From Cohnella phaseoli (lineage in GTDB: Bacteria > Bacillota > Bacilli > Paenibacillales > Paenibacillaceae): DNA of 64,000 nt. Made by a program: the position numbers and the translations under genes. The notes below the pieces were generated by a model. The model saw nothing but the letters and a program-made list of their open reading frames with translations, did not search any database and was not told where the DNA came from. Location: contig NZ_QRDZ01000024.1 of the NCBI RefSeq assembly GCF_003386235.1, positions 1 through 64,000 on the forward strand, in the 5' to 3' direction. This document shows, piece after piece, positions 28,677 through 37,388 of this stretch (the first letter of the stretch is position 1; the number at the start of each line of letters is the position of its first letter).

Positions 28677-29762
28677 ATGCGCCGAATGTTGACGTTAGCT
28701 CTCGCGCTTTCGATGTTTCTGCTGAGCGTCTCCAGAGGAGGAGCCCTGCTCCCCGTTAACGCCGAGCCTTACCCCGAGGAAACGAGAAAACTGCTGGAAA
28801 AAAGCTTGTCGGTCGTCGAGCTGAACCGCGAGATCGAGAGAATCTCCGGATTGAAGAGTCAGACGCAGTCCGACATCGAACAAAGCGAGCGCCAGCTCGC
28901 CGAACGTGAAATCGCCATCGCCGTCCAGCGCGAGAAGGCCGGGCGGGTTCTGCGCTCCTACTATGTGGGCTACAAGGATTTCTGGCTGTCCGCGCTGCTC
29001 AACGCCAACTCTCTTCCGAAGCTGATCCGCGTCTGGGATACGATGGACCTTATTATGCAATCGGACCATCGGACGATGAAAGCCTATTCGGAACAATATC
29101 GCGAGCTCAAAGTCGGATACGAACGTCTGCAGAAGAACAAGGACGACTTGGTCTCCGTCGAGTCGCAATTGATCGCTCAGCGAGATCGCATTCAATCGCT
29201 GCGCGGCGATCTCGATCGCGAACTGGCGTCCAGCGGAGACGAGCAATTGATTCGACGACTGATGGAAGAGCTTCAGGCCTATTGGAAAAACGTTGGGCTA
29301 TACGAGGTTAAGCAGCATTTCAAAGCGCTCGCGAGCGCGATGACCCAGCTTCCCGATTACGTCAAGGACACGCCCGGCATCCTTCAGACGAGCGGTCTGA
29401 AGGCGAAGCTGACTTTGTCCGACCAGCAGCTGAACGAATTTCTACGCTCGCAGGACAGCCGCTTCGACGACTTTGCGTTCCGCTTCGACAACGGCCTACT
29501 GACGATGGAAGGCGACAATGGTCGTCTTCAAGTAACCATTCAAGGCCGCTATACGATAGAGGAGGAACCGGAGAACGCGATCCGTTTCCATGTCGATTCG
29601 CTCATTTTCAACGGACTGGCTCTCCCCGACACGACAAGAGCCGAGCTGGAAAGAGAATTCGATCTCGGCTTCTATCCGCAGAAGCTCGTCAAATACGTCA
29701 AAGCCCGCAGCGTAGAGATGGAAGACGGGCTACTAACCGTAGAGCTCGGAATAGGAGGCTGA
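28677..29762 (+). CDS. Secreted coiled-coil protein, function unknown
   Basis: Protein of 361 aa. A Sec signal peptide (about 1-28) precedes a helical region predicted as coiled coil (about 35-190), which resembles the N-terminal part of CwlO-like or FtsX-linked secreted proteins. The C-terminal half (about 220-361) is mixed alpha/beta with no catalytic motif I recognise. A TATAAT at 28634-28639 is a plausible -10 box, and a strong AAAGGAG lies before the ATG. It ends 6 bases from the convergent solute-binding protein gene with no terminator between them. Confidence 0.75.
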   Translation: MRRMLTLALALSMFLLSVSRGGALLPVNAEPYPEETRKLLEKSLSVVELNREIERISGLKSQTQSDIEQSERQLAEREIAIAVQREKAGRVLRSYYVGYKDFWLSALLNANSLPKLIRVWDTMDLIMQSDHRTMKAYSEQYRELKVGYERLQKNKDDLVSVESQLIAQRDRIQSLRGDLDRELASSGDEQLIRRLMEELQAYWKNVGLYEVKQHFKALASAMTQLPDYVKDTPGILQTSGLKAKLTLSDQQLNEFLRSQDSRFDDFAFRFDNGLLTMEGDNGRLQVTIQGRYTIEEEPENAIRFHVDSLIFNGLALPDTTRAELEREFDLGFYPQKLVKYVKARSVEMEDGLLTVELGIGG

Positions 29763-29768
29763 CTTCGC

Positions 29769-31088
29769 TCAGCCTTCCGTCTCCCTTCTCCACTCTTCCA
29801 ACCAGCCTTCCAAACTCAATTCGCCTCCGGAGAATCTGCTCCACAGATCTCCGAACCGCTCCAGCGTCTCGACCGTTTCCGGACCGTACAATAGCGGAGC
29901 TTTGTTCGGGAAGGCCTGTCCCTTGCGTCCCGGAAGCAGATCGGACAGTCTCCTGTCAGCGTCGTAAAGCGATCTGATCACGGGCAGCTTGTCCAGCTCC
30001 TCCATACGCAGCATTTGAGACTGCTCCCCCGTCATATCCGCGATCCAGACGTTGGCCGCTGCTTCCGCCTCCGTCCGCGACGAAATCACAAAGCTGCTGC
30101 CGCGAGGCCACACGTAGGGCAAATTCCAGAAGTGGTGATCGATCGCCGCACGAAACTTCCCGTCCGCTCCGTTCGAATCGTGTCGAGCAACGAACTCCTT
30201 CGCCTCCGAATACGGCATGACGGCCGCCAGCGTATTTCCGTCGCGAAGCGCCGCAATCGATTCGCGGAAATCCCGTCCGAACCGGACGTTCTCTCTTCTC
30301 TCTTCCAGCAATCCCATCGCTTCTCCGCGCACAGTTCCCGTCCACGCTCCGGCTCCCTGCTCCCATAGCTCGTCGCTCCTTAACTGCGCATAGCTTTCCA
30401 GCCACGCGAGCAGCGCCAGCGGATCCTCTCCGTCGATCGCCAGCCAGTAAGCGTAAGCCGCGTTTTCCTGCTCTTCTTCTCTCTGTCCCGCTGCCGCGCT
30501 CGCTTCCGCCGCCGCCGCCCACTGTTCCTCCGACAAGGGAAAGTCGGCTTCGGCTCCAAGCCAGGCATGGAGAAGATCCAGGTTCCAGACGAGCACGTAA
30601 GGGTCCATATCTCGCGGTACGCCCCACAAATACTCGTTCCATCTAAGCGAACCGGACAGCGCCTCGAACTGTTCCCCCAACGCCTTGGCATCAACGGGAA
30701 GCAGATAGCCGGACGAAGCGAACTCTGCGACCCATTCGTTAAGAAACAGCATAACGTCCGCGGCCTCCTCCAGCTCGGAGGATCGCCAGTAAGCCTCGTA
30801 AGCCCTCTCGGGGGGGATTCGGCGCAATTCGACCTCAATATCAGGATGCCTGAACGTAAAATCGTCGTTCAGATTGGTTAAAGCGCGAAACTCCTGTTCC
30901 TCCAGAGCAACTTCAATCGTCAGCTTTGAAGCCTCTTTCGCTTCCTCCGGCTCCTGGACTACCTTTACTTCGCTTGGCTGAACGACTGCCGGAACCGAGG
31001 ACGGCGAAGGAGCGTCCGCCCACGGCGATAGCAATACGACCATAGTGCCAAGCACCAGGAATACAAGAGCAAGCCTCCAACGCGCCAC
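29769..31088 (-). CDS. Extracellular solute-binding protein, orphan
   Basis: Protein of 439 aa with the periplasmic-binding fold of the sugar-binding (family 1) type: NLNDDFTFRHPDIEVELRRI near residue 75 and a characteristic DVMLFLNEWVAEFASSGYLLPVD. The N-terminal hydrophobic segment (4-22) lacks a lipobox Cys, so it is probably a signal anchor or a cleaved signal peptide, unlike the usual lipoprotein anchor. No permease or ATPase gene is nearby, so the ligand cannot be guessed, and a sensory rather than transport role is possible. Confidence 0.75.
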   Translation of the reverse strand: MARWRLALVFLVLGTMVVLLSPWADAPSPSSVPAVVQPSEVKVVQEPEEAKEASKLTIEVALEEQEFRALTNLNDDFTFRHPDIEVELRRIPPERAYEAYWRSSELEEAADVMLFLNEWVAEFASSGYLLPVDAKALGEQFEALSGSLRWNEYLWGVPRDMDPYVLVWNLDLLHAWLGAEADFPLSEEQWAAAAEASAAAGQREEEQENAAYAYWLAIDGEDPLALLAWLESYAQLRSDELWEQGAGAWTGTVRGEAMGLLEERRENVRFGRDFRESIAALRDGNTLAAVMPYSEAKEFVARHDSNGADGKFRAAIDHHFWNLPYVWPRGSSFVISSRTEAEAAANVWIADMTGEQSQMLRMEELDKLPVIRSLYDADRRLSDLLPGRKGQAFPNKAPLLYGPETVETLERFGDLWSRFSGGELSLEGWLEEWRRETEG

Positions 31089-31210
31089 AGTCTCACCTTA
31101 TTTCGTCGTATCGTTAACATCGGTTTTAACATCGCTGCTTTAATGATAACAGGACATATCCGACCTGTCTCCCTTTTTTGGAAAGCGCTTTAAGAGGTCA
31201 TTCAAAAAGC

Positions 31211-31252
31211 GTAAAAAGACTGCTCCCGAGCATACGCCGGGAACAGTCTCTT
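31211..31252 (-). terminator. Intrinsic terminator after the YlaK-type PhoH gene
   Basis: On the minus strand AGACTG-TTCCCG pairs with CGGGA-GCAGTCT (31217-31249) with small mismatches, followed by TTTTTACGC. It begins about 10 bases after the stop codon. Confidence 0.85.
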
Positions 31253-31258
31253 CGATTT

Positions 31259-32590
31259 TCACAGCTTTTCGGCAGCCAGTTGAGCGAGCCGGGAACGCTC
31301 CCCCTTCTCCAGCGTGACGTGTCCGCTGATTCCTTCCTCCTTGAAGCGCTCTACGAGATACGTCAATCCGTTGCTCTGCGAATCCAAATAGGGATGATCG
31401 ATCTGCTCCGGATCGCCGAGCAGCACGATTTTGCTGTTTTCTCCGACGCGAGATACGATCGTTTTGACTTCGTGCTTGCTCAGGTTTTGCGCCTCGTCGA
31501 TAATAATGAATTGCCCGGGGATCGAGCGGCCCCGGATGTACGTGAGCGCCTCGACTTGAATGCTCCCCATGCCCATCAGAATTTTATCGAGATCTCCCGC
31601 CTTCTTCGTGTCGAACAAAAACTCGAGATTGTCGTAGATCGGCTGCATCCAGGGTCGCAGCTTCTCCTCCTTCTCTCCCGGCAAATAGCCGATATCCTTG
31701 CCCATTGGCACGACCGGACGCGCGATCAGCAGCTTCTTGAACTTGTGCTCGTCTTCCACCTTCAACAGCCCCGCCGCCAGCGTTAGCAGCGTCTTCCCCG
31801 TCCCCGCGCGGCCCGTCAGCGTAACGAGCGGAATGTCGTCGCTGAGCAGCAGCTCCAGAGCCATCCGCTGCTGCGCGTTGCGGGCCGTGATGCCCCAGAT
31901 CGGATCGTTGCTCATATGAAGCGGCTCCAACCGCAAGCCATCCGAGGTCACCTTCAGCAGCGCCGATTTCGATGTTCCGAATTCATCGCGTAAAATGACA
32001 AATTCGTTCGGGTTCAGCTTTGTCTTAAGTCCCAGCGGTTTAATGCTTAAGGAGCGCGTTGAATAAAAATCATCGATGACCGACGGGTGCACTTCAAGCG
32101 TAAGATGGCCCGTATACTGGTCTGAATCTACGGCGATCCGGTCTGACAAATAATCCTGCGCGACGATTCCCAGCACATCCGCCTTGACTCGCACGAGCAC
32201 GTCTTTGCTGACTAGAATGACGGGACGCGGCTCTTCCTCCTCCTGCTCCTCCATATGATAATTCAACGCCACCGCGAGAATCCGGTTATCGTTCGTCATC
32301 TCGCCGAACAATTCCTGAACCTTCACGAACCGGCGATGATTCATTTCCACTTTCAGCAGGCCGCCGCCCGGCAGCCGAACCCCTGCGTGCAGCGGTCCTT
32401 GCGCTCTCATGGCGTCAAGCTCCCGCGAAATATTTCGGGCGTTGCGCCCGATTTCGTCCGCCAGCCTTTTCTTCGAATCAATCTCTTCAAGAACGACGGA
32501 GGGAATAATGACTTCATTATCGTCAAAAGCATATAGAGAGAGCGGATCATGCAGCAGCACGTTCGTATCCAACACATAAATTTTTCTCAT
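31259..32590 (-). CDS. PhoH family ATPase with N-terminal PIN domain (YlaK type)
   Basis: Protein of 443 aa. An N-terminal PIN-like nuclease domain (VLDTNVLLHDP, acidic residues to about 140) is fused to a PhoH P-loop ATPase. The ATPase has Walker A GRAGTGKTLLTLAAGL, RPVVPMGKDIGYLPGE and Walker B IIDEAQNLSKHE. Such PIN-PhoH fusions are thought to act on RNA. The order YlaK-YlaJ with typA and YlaH genes nearby matches Bacillus. The second PhoH protein at the window end (from 63473) lacks a visible PIN part. Confidence 0.93.
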   Translation of the reverse strand: MRKIYVLDTNVLLHDPLSLYAFDDNEVIIPSVVLEEIDSKKRLADEIGRNARNISRELDAMRAQGPLHAGVRLPGGGLLKVEMNHRRFVKVQELFGEMTNDNRILAVALNYHMEEQEEEEPRPVILVSKDVLVRVKADVLGIVAQDYLSDRIAVDSDQYTGHLTLEVHPSVIDDFYSTRSLSIKPLGLKTKLNPNEFVILRDEFGTSKSALLKVTSDGLRLEPLHMSNDPIWGITARNAQQRMALELLLSDDIPLVTLTGRAGTGKTLLTLAAGLLKVEDEHKFKKLLIARPVVPMGKDIGYLPGEKEEKLRPWMQPIYDNLEFLFDTKKAGDLDKILMGMGSIQVEALTYIRGRSIPGQFIIIDEAQNLSKHEVKTIVSRVGENSKIVLLGDPEQIDHPYLDSQSNGLTYLVERFKEEGISGHVTLEKGERSRLAQLAAEKL

Positions 32591-32782
32591 GGGCGTCCCC
32601 TCCCGATTCGCGCTTATTATTATTTCCTATCCAATTTATATAGATTTCTTTTTCTTAAACGGTTTCCTTACATAGCAATCGAACGACAGGGAACAATACG
32701 ACGAGCAAGCATTTTCCTGCGATCGGCCGCTTGACCGATCCGGGCATCCCTCCAAATCCTCCAAATAGGGCGGTGAACAGCT

Positions 32783-33334
32783 TTGAAATGGAATAGATCA
32801 ATCGTTTGGGCGATTGCGGCGCTGCTGGCGGCCTTGCTTACGCTCGGCTCAGCAGGCTGCGGAACCAAGTCGGCGCGTCCGGAAGCCGCACCCCGCGCTC
32901 AGGCGCTTAACGAGACGGCCAACGAATTATCGCGCAATCCGCAGCAAGTTGCGGCCCATCTTGAATCGCTCGCCCGCGGCATCGAAGGCGTTCAGAACGC
33001 CAACTGCGTCGTCTTCGGCAAATACGCCATCGTCGGGATCGATGTCGACGAGAAAATGGAACGCACGCAGGTCGGAACGATCAAGTATGCGGTAGCCGAA
33101 GCTTTCCGCAAAGATCCTTACGGCATTGACGCGCTTGTCACGGCCGACATCGACATGGGACAGCGATTGCGAGAAATTCGTGCGGACATTCGCAACGGCC
33201 GGCCGATTTCCGGATTCACGGATGAGCTTGCCGATATCGTCGGAAGGCTCGTTCCGCAAATTCCGCGCAACATCGTTCCTCCAAGAGAGCCTGAAAATTA
33301 CGGGACTCACCCGGCCGAGAATCTTCAACGATGA
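32783..33334 (+). CDS. YhcN/YlaJ family sporulation lipoprotein
   Basis: Lipoprotein of 183 aa: signal peptide with lipobox GSAGC (Cys26), then a YhcN/YlaJ domain with EGVQNANCVVFGKYAIVGIDVD and VAEAFRKDPYGIDALVTADIDM, an alpha/beta fold related to secretin/ring-building domains. Family members are found in the spore membrane. TTG start with GGTGA 6 bases upstream. It is divergent from the PhoH gene, as ylaJ and ylaK are neighbours in Bacillus, and ends at a strong terminator. Confidence 0.88.
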   Translation: MKWNRSIVWAIAALLAALLTLGSAGCGTKSARPEAAPRAQALNETANELSRNPQQVAAHLESLARGIEGVQNANCVVFGKYAIVGIDVDEKMERTQVGTIKYAVAEAFRKDPYGIDALVTADIDMGQRLREIRADIRNGRPISGFTDELADIVGRLVPQIPRNIVPPREPENYGTHPAENLQR

Positions 33335-33484
33335 CAAAAAAGCCCAGTGAACGTCACTGGGCTTTTCTTCATAGCTGCTAACGCACGGGCTAGCCGTGCG
33401 CTCGCAAGGTGTTGTTGAACGATCCGATCGGTTAAGGAAGTAGGTCTCGCATAGATCACCCGCAGCCCCCCAAACGGTTGTGCT
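33335..33484 (-). ncRNA. Candidate structured small RNA, unassigned
   Basis: A gene-free interval with its own promoter and terminator on the minus strand, giving a transcript of about 150 nt. Predicted hairpins in order: GCAGC with GCUGC near the 5' end; a weak GGU...ACC stem; UUAAC-GAU/AUC-GUU(C)AA near 33430; CGCACGG with CCGUGCG near 33395; and the terminator. It has no start codon with a ribosome binding site. I cannot match it to 6S, SRP RNA, tmRNA or a riboswitch class. It is convergent with the YlaJ-family gene. Confidence 0.45.
33338..33369. terminator. Bidirectional intrinsic terminator
   Basis: A perfect 13-bp stem AAAAGCCCAGTGA (33338-33350) with TCACTGGGCTTTT (33354-33366), a 3-base loop, and T-rich tails on both strands. 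It ends the YlaJ-family gene on the plus strand and the candidate small RNA on the minus strand. Confidence 0.92.
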
Positions 33485-33490
33485 GCCTCC

Positions 33491-33518
33491 ATTATATCAT
33501 AAATCCGCGCATTTCCAA
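33491..33518 (-). promoter_or_regulatory. Promoter of the candidate small RNA
   Basis: Minus-strand TTGGAA (33513-33518) and TATAAT (33491-33496) with a 16-base spacer. It lies 23 bases past the stop codon of the LCP gene and points away from any coding sequence, towards the structured interval. Confidence 0.6.
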
Positions 33519-33540
33519 TGGGATTTCGTCAGGGCGACGT

Positions 33541-34671
33541 CTATTCCTCCGCTTTTCCCGGCGACTCGGAAGCTTTCGTGAATCCCGCCCGACCGCCTTG
33601 GTCCAGCTCTTCCATCAATGCCCGCTTCGCTTCCGCAAGTCTGCTCTCGTCCAAATAAACGTAGGGGCTTCTCCAAGTGCCGGTCAGCGGAATAAAACGA
33701 ATGTTCGAACGACTGATGCCGAAATAGGTGGCGATGATGTTCTCGATCTGCGCCGCGGGAATATCGGTTCGCAAATTGTTGCCGACGGCATCCAGCAAAT
33801 CGTCGGCCTTCGTGAGGCCCCCGAGCGACTTCATGCGATCGGCGATCGCGCCCAGCACCTGATTTTGCCGTTCGTTGCGCTGGAAGTCGCTGGACTGCGC
33901 GGTCGGCTTAAAGCCCTTGTTCGTATTCGACTGCCGATAACGAACGAAACCTAACGCCTGCTCCCCGTCAAGCTTCTGCTCGCCCTTCGTCAAGTTGATG
34001 TCCGTTTTGTCCACCGAATCGACATAGCGCATGTTCTGATCGACGTTTACCGTAATGCCTCCGAGCGCATCCACAACGTCGACGAAGCCTTGAAAATCGA
34101 TAACCGCCGTGTAATCGACCGGAATATCGAAAAATCTCGACAGCAGCAGCTTGGTCTCGTCCTTCGCATAAGCCGACAGCTTTTCCTTTTCCAGCTTCTC
34201 GGTATTTTTGCCGTACATATAGAACGCCGCATAATAACCGTTTGCCTTGTGCCGCTTGTATCCGTCTACGTTCAAATCGCTGTCCCGCGGAATCGAGACG
34301 ACGGTCGCCGTCTTCGTCAGCGGATTAAATGTCGCAACCATCATAACGTCGGTGTTCATGCTGCCTGTCTCGCTGCGCGTATCGAGTCCTAGCAGTACGA
34401 GGGAGATCGGCTTAACCTGCGCCCTTTCCTCCTTCGGAATCGACACGACCGGCTTTCCGTCCTCTTCCTGTTTGGCGATTTTGGCCAAATTCGGCTTATA
34501 AGACCCAAAATATAAAAAAGCGGCATAACCCGCAAGCAGCACAATTACGAGACTCAGTACAATAAAAATAAATCTGCCCCAGCGGAAGCCGCCTCCGGAC
34601 TTCTTCTTCGGTGCTTTAGGGGCGGGAGTGCGCCTGCTCGAACGCGAAGGCAAAGATGTGTTCTGGCTCAA
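33541..34671 (-). CDS. LCP family cell-wall polymer ligase (LytR-CpsA-Psr)
   Basis: Membrane-anchored phosphotransferase of 376 aa that attaches anionic polymers such as teichoic acids to peptidoglycan. A cytoplasmic basic tail and one transmembrane helix (about 33-55) precede the LCP domain with LVLLGLDTR, TDVMMVATFNP, VVSIPRDS (conserved Arg), DALGGITVNVD and the FQRNERQNQVLGAI arginine motif. TTG start 34671 with AGGAGGA upstream, which lies inside the 3' end of the preceding gene: translational coupling is likely. Confidence 0.93.
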   Translation of the reverse strand: MSQNTSLPSRSSRRTPAPKAPKKKSGGGFRWGRFIFIVLSLVIVLLAGYAAFLYFGSYKPNLAKIAKQEEDGKPVVSIPKEERAQVKPISLVLLGLDTRSETGSMNTDVMMVATFNPLTKTATVVSIPRDSDLNVDGYKRHKANGYYAAFYMYGKNTEKLEKEKLSAYAKDETKLLLSRFFDIPVDYTAVIDFQGFVDVVDALGGITVNVDQNMRYVDSVDKTDINLTKGEQKLDGEQALGFVRYRQSNTNKGFKPTAQSSDFQRNERQNQVLGAIADRMKSLGGLTKADDLLDAVGNNLRTDIPAAQIENIIATYFGISRSNIRFIPLTGTWRSPYVYLDESRLAEAKRALMEELDQGGRAGFTKASESPGKAEE

Positions 34672-34672
34672 G

Positions 34673-34990
34673 CTAATCCTCCTCGTCGTCCTCTAGGTTG
34701 GAATCCGCTCCGCAGCTCGAGGCTCCTCCGAACATGTCCCGGTTCAATTGTTCCACGGATTCTCGGTCGAACCAGACCGTACGAGAGGACTCGTTATCCG
34801 CTCCTCCGGTATAGGTTATGTACACTTTGCCTTCGTCGATCGAGCTGACATCGAACGACGTCAACCGGTGATCCTCCGACAAAATTTGCGCAAAAAAAGT
34901 AAGCGTATCCTTGGCGGCATCGTCCTCGGGGCGTTCCGAGACAATCCACTTCATTTGCAGCCAATAAAATAAAGCGTCCATCAAAGACAC
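34673..34990 (-). CDS. Small acidic protein, function unknown
   Basis: Protein of 105 aa with an acidic C-terminus (NLEDDEED) and a mixed alpha/beta pattern, and no recognised family. GTG start with GAGGGG 8 bases upstream. It ends 1 base before the LCP start codon, and its last codons carry the LCP ribosome binding site, so the pair forms one translational unit. The start TLTFFAQILSEDHRLTSFD and VYITYTGGAD suggest a compact soluble domain. I cannot assign a function. Confidence 0.65.
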   Translation of the reverse strand: MSLMDALFYWLQMKWIVSERPEDDAAKDTLTFFAQILSEDHRLTSFDVSSIDEGKVYITYTGGADNESSRTVWFDRESVEQLNRDMFGGASSCGADSNLEDDEED

Positions 34991-35042
34991 GGCGGTTTCC
35001 CCTCTCCTGTGCAGCTACCCCGGATAAACAGACAGCCGCGGA

Positions 35043-35345
35043 CTAGCCTGCCCGCGGCGCCTCTCCATTCTTGTTCTTGCGGTAATTTTTACGCTTGTCG
35101 TACATCTGGCGCAGTCGCAGCAGCATCATCATGCCGACCGCGACGGCCATGCACTGAATGATCGGCAGCTTGTCCAACTGAAGCAGAAGCAGCACCAGAC
35201 AACCGATCGCCAGCACGATATGAACGAGGATTTCCTTCAGAATCGGGAGCTTCCCGACTCTGAAGACGGTATTGAAAATATAGATCGTACAGGCGACGAT
35301 AAGAAAGTAAGAAATAATCGGGTGATCGTGAAACCACGTTTGCAT
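35043..35345 (-). CDS. YlaH-like membrane protein
   Basis: Membrane protein of 100 aa with three hydrophobic helices (about 10-25, 40-55 and 62-78) and a basic tail KRKNYRKNKNGE. It resembles YlaH, which neighbours typA (ylaG) in Bacillus. ATG 35345 has AAGGGGG about 9 bases upstream; the ATG at 35354 directly abuts that site and is not usable. Function unknown. Confidence 0.8.
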   Translation of the reverse strand: MQTWFHDHPIISYFLIVACTIYIFNTVFRVGKLPILKEILVHIVLAIGCLVLLLLQLDKLPIIQCMAVAVGMMMLLRLRQMYDKRKNYRKNKNGEAPRAG

Positions 35346-35379
35346 GGATAACATCCCCCTTGCGTTGCGTTTGCGGCGA

Positions 35380-37221
35380 TTACACGCCTGCCTCGGCCAT
35401 GCGACGATGCTTCTCGGCTCTGTCCCGCTCGCTCTTGTTCAGAACCTTCTTGCGGAGACGAATGCTCTTCGGCGTAATCTCGCACAGCTCGTCGTCGTTC
35501 AAATATTCCAGCGCTTCTTCAAGAGACATCAGGCGTGGCGATTTCAGCTTAACCGTATCTTCCTTGTTGGCCGTGCGGATATTGTTGACCGCCTTCTCCT
35601 TACAGATGTTGACGATAATATCGTTATCGCGGGTATGCTCGCCTACGATCATGCCCTCGTATACATCCTCGCCCGGCTCCAGGAACAGAATGCCGCGGTC
35701 TTCGACGGATAACATACCGTACATGGTCGATTTGCCCGTCTCGCTGGCGATCAGCACGCCTTGATGTCTGCCGCCGACTTGGCCGCCGACCATCGGACCG
35801 TAGCTGTCGAACGCATGGTTCATCACACCGTAGCCGCGAGTCAGCGTCAGGAAGTTCGTGCGGTAGCCGATCAATCCGCGCGCAGGGATGAGGAACTCCA
35901 GACGCACTTGGCCGTTGCCGTTGTTGATCATGTTGACCATTTCCGCTTTGCGCGTTCCGAGACTTTCCATAACCGCTCCCATGCTTTCTTCGGGAACGTC
36001 GATAAGCAACCGCTCGATCGGCTCGCTCTTCACGCCGTCGATCATCTTCAAAATAACTTCCGGCTTGGACACTTGCAGCTCGAAGCCTTCGCGGCGCATG
36101 TTCTCGATCAGAATGCCGAGATGCAACTCGCCGCGTCCGCTGACGACAAACGAGTCCGGACTGTCCGTCTCGTCGACTTTTAAGCTGACGTCCGTCTCGA
36201 TTTCCTTAAACAGACGCTCGCGCAGCTTCCGGGAAGTCACCCACTTGCCTTCGCGTCCGACGAATGGGCTGTTGTTGACGAGGAACGTCATCTGCAGCGT
36301 AGGCTCGTCGATAGCAAGCACAGGCAGCGCCTCGGGCTGGCTAGGATCGGCGATCGTCTCGCCGATATTGATCTCTTTCAGACCGGCGATAGCGACGATG
36401 TCGCCCGCTGCCGCCTCTTCCACTTCGATCCGCTTGAGACCTTGGAAGCCGAACAACTTCTCGATACGGGCCTGCTTAACCGCGCCTTCGCGATCGATGA
36501 CCGCTACGACTTGGCCTTGGCGAATGAGTCCGCGGTTAACCCGCCCGATAGCGATCCGACCCAAATATTCGTTGTAATCGAGCAGCGTCACGAGAAATTG
36601 CAGCGGCTCATCCGGATTTTCTTTCGGAGACGGAATGTGATCCAATATCATCTCGTAAAGAGGCTCCATCGTCTGCTGCAGGCTGTCCGGCGTATTGCCG
36701 GCGATGCCGTTCAAGCCCGACGCGTACACGACAGGGAAGTCCAATTGCTCGTCGGAAGCTTCCAGTTCGATAAACAGCTCCAGCACTTCATCGATAACCT
36801 CCGAAGGCCGAGCGGCCGGACGGTCGATCTTATTCAGTACGACGACAGGGGTCAAACCTTGCTGCAGCGCTTTGCGCAGAACAAACTTCGTCTGCGGCAT
36901 GCAGCCTTCGAACGCGTCGACGACAAGCAATACGCCGTCAACCATCTTCATAATTCGTTCGACTTCGCCGCCAAAATCGGCGTGTCCAGGCGTATCCACG
37001 ATATTGATCAACGTGTCTTTATAGTTAACCGCCGTGTTTTTGGCCAAAATCGTAATTCCGCGTTCGCGCTCGATATCGTTGGAATCCATCGCGCGCTCTT
37101 GAAGCTGCTCGTTCTCGCGGAAAGTGCCGGATTGACGCAGCAATTGGTCTACCAGCGTTGTTTTGCCATGATCGACGTGGGCGATAATGGCGATGTTGCG
37201 AATTTTGTCTCTTGAATGCAT
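35380..37221 (-). CDS. typA: Ribosome-associated GTPase TypA/BipA
   Basis: Translational GTPase of 613 aa related to EF-G, which helps ribosome assembly and stress growth. G1 AHVDHGKTTL, G2 around RERGITI, G3 DTPGHADF and G4 NKIDRP are all present, followed by domains II, III, V and the BipA-specific C-terminal domain (GLIGYRTNFLT). ATG 37221 with AAGGAGT upstream; the 27 extra residues in the longer frame belong to the leader. A long structured leader precedes it. Confidence 0.97.
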   Translation of the reverse strand: MHSRDKIRNIAIIAHVDHGKTTLVDQLLRQSGTFRENEQLQERAMDSNDIERERGITILAKNTAVNYKDTLINIVDTPGHADFGGEVERIMKMVDGVLLVVDAFEGCMPQTKFVLRKALQQGLTPVVVLNKIDRPAARPSEVIDEVLELFIELEASDEQLDFPVVYASGLNGIAGNTPDSLQQTMEPLYEMILDHIPSPKENPDEPLQFLVTLLDYNEYLGRIAIGRVNRGLIRQGQVVAVIDREGAVKQARIEKLFGFQGLKRIEVEEAAAGDIVAIAGLKEINIGETIADPSQPEALPVLAIDEPTLQMTFLVNNSPFVGREGKWVTSRKLRERLFKEIETDVSLKVDETDSPDSFVVSGRGELHLGILIENMRREGFELQVSKPEVILKMIDGVKSEPIERLLIDVPEESMGAVMESLGTRKAEMVNMINNGNGQVRLEFLIPARGLIGYRTNFLTLTRGYGVMNHAFDSYGPMVGGQVGGRHQGVLIASETGKSTMYGMLSVEDRGILFLEPGEDVYEGMIVGEHTRDNDIIVNICKEKAVNNIRTANKEDTVKLKSPRLMSLEEALEYLNDDELCEITPKSIRLRKKVLNKSERDRAEKHRRMAEAGV

Positions 37222-37272
37222 AGTTCCACTCCTTGTTGTCTCTGTTTGACTCTTCAAGTCCCCAGAGGGCTT

Positions 37273-37368
37273 GGCTTCCGAGGTACTCCTTATCACAAAC
37301 AAAACGTCGACACATGGCCGACGTCAATAACCATTCCGGTACGATTGACGCAGTGTCGGCTAGAAGCC
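37273..37368 (-). promoter_or_regulatory. Structured 5' leader of typA
   Basis: The leader folds into nested stems: GGCTTC (37273-37278) with GAAGCC (37363-37368), CGACAC (37308-37313) with GTGTCG (37353-37358), CGTCAAT (37322-37328) with ATTGACG (37344-37350), and ACC with GGT at the tip. All are perfect. It lies between the promoter and the start codon. No terminator-like hairpin with a T run is seen, so control of translation or stability is more likely than attenuation, if it is regulatory at all. Confidence 0.5.
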
Positions 37369-37388
37369 CACTGGTCCTCATCCCTTAT

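Noticed and set aside
33335-33490. SRP RNA or 6S RNA identity for the candidate small RNA
   Set aside because: The universal SRP domain IV sequence is absent, and the ends do not pair into the long closing stem of 6S RNA.
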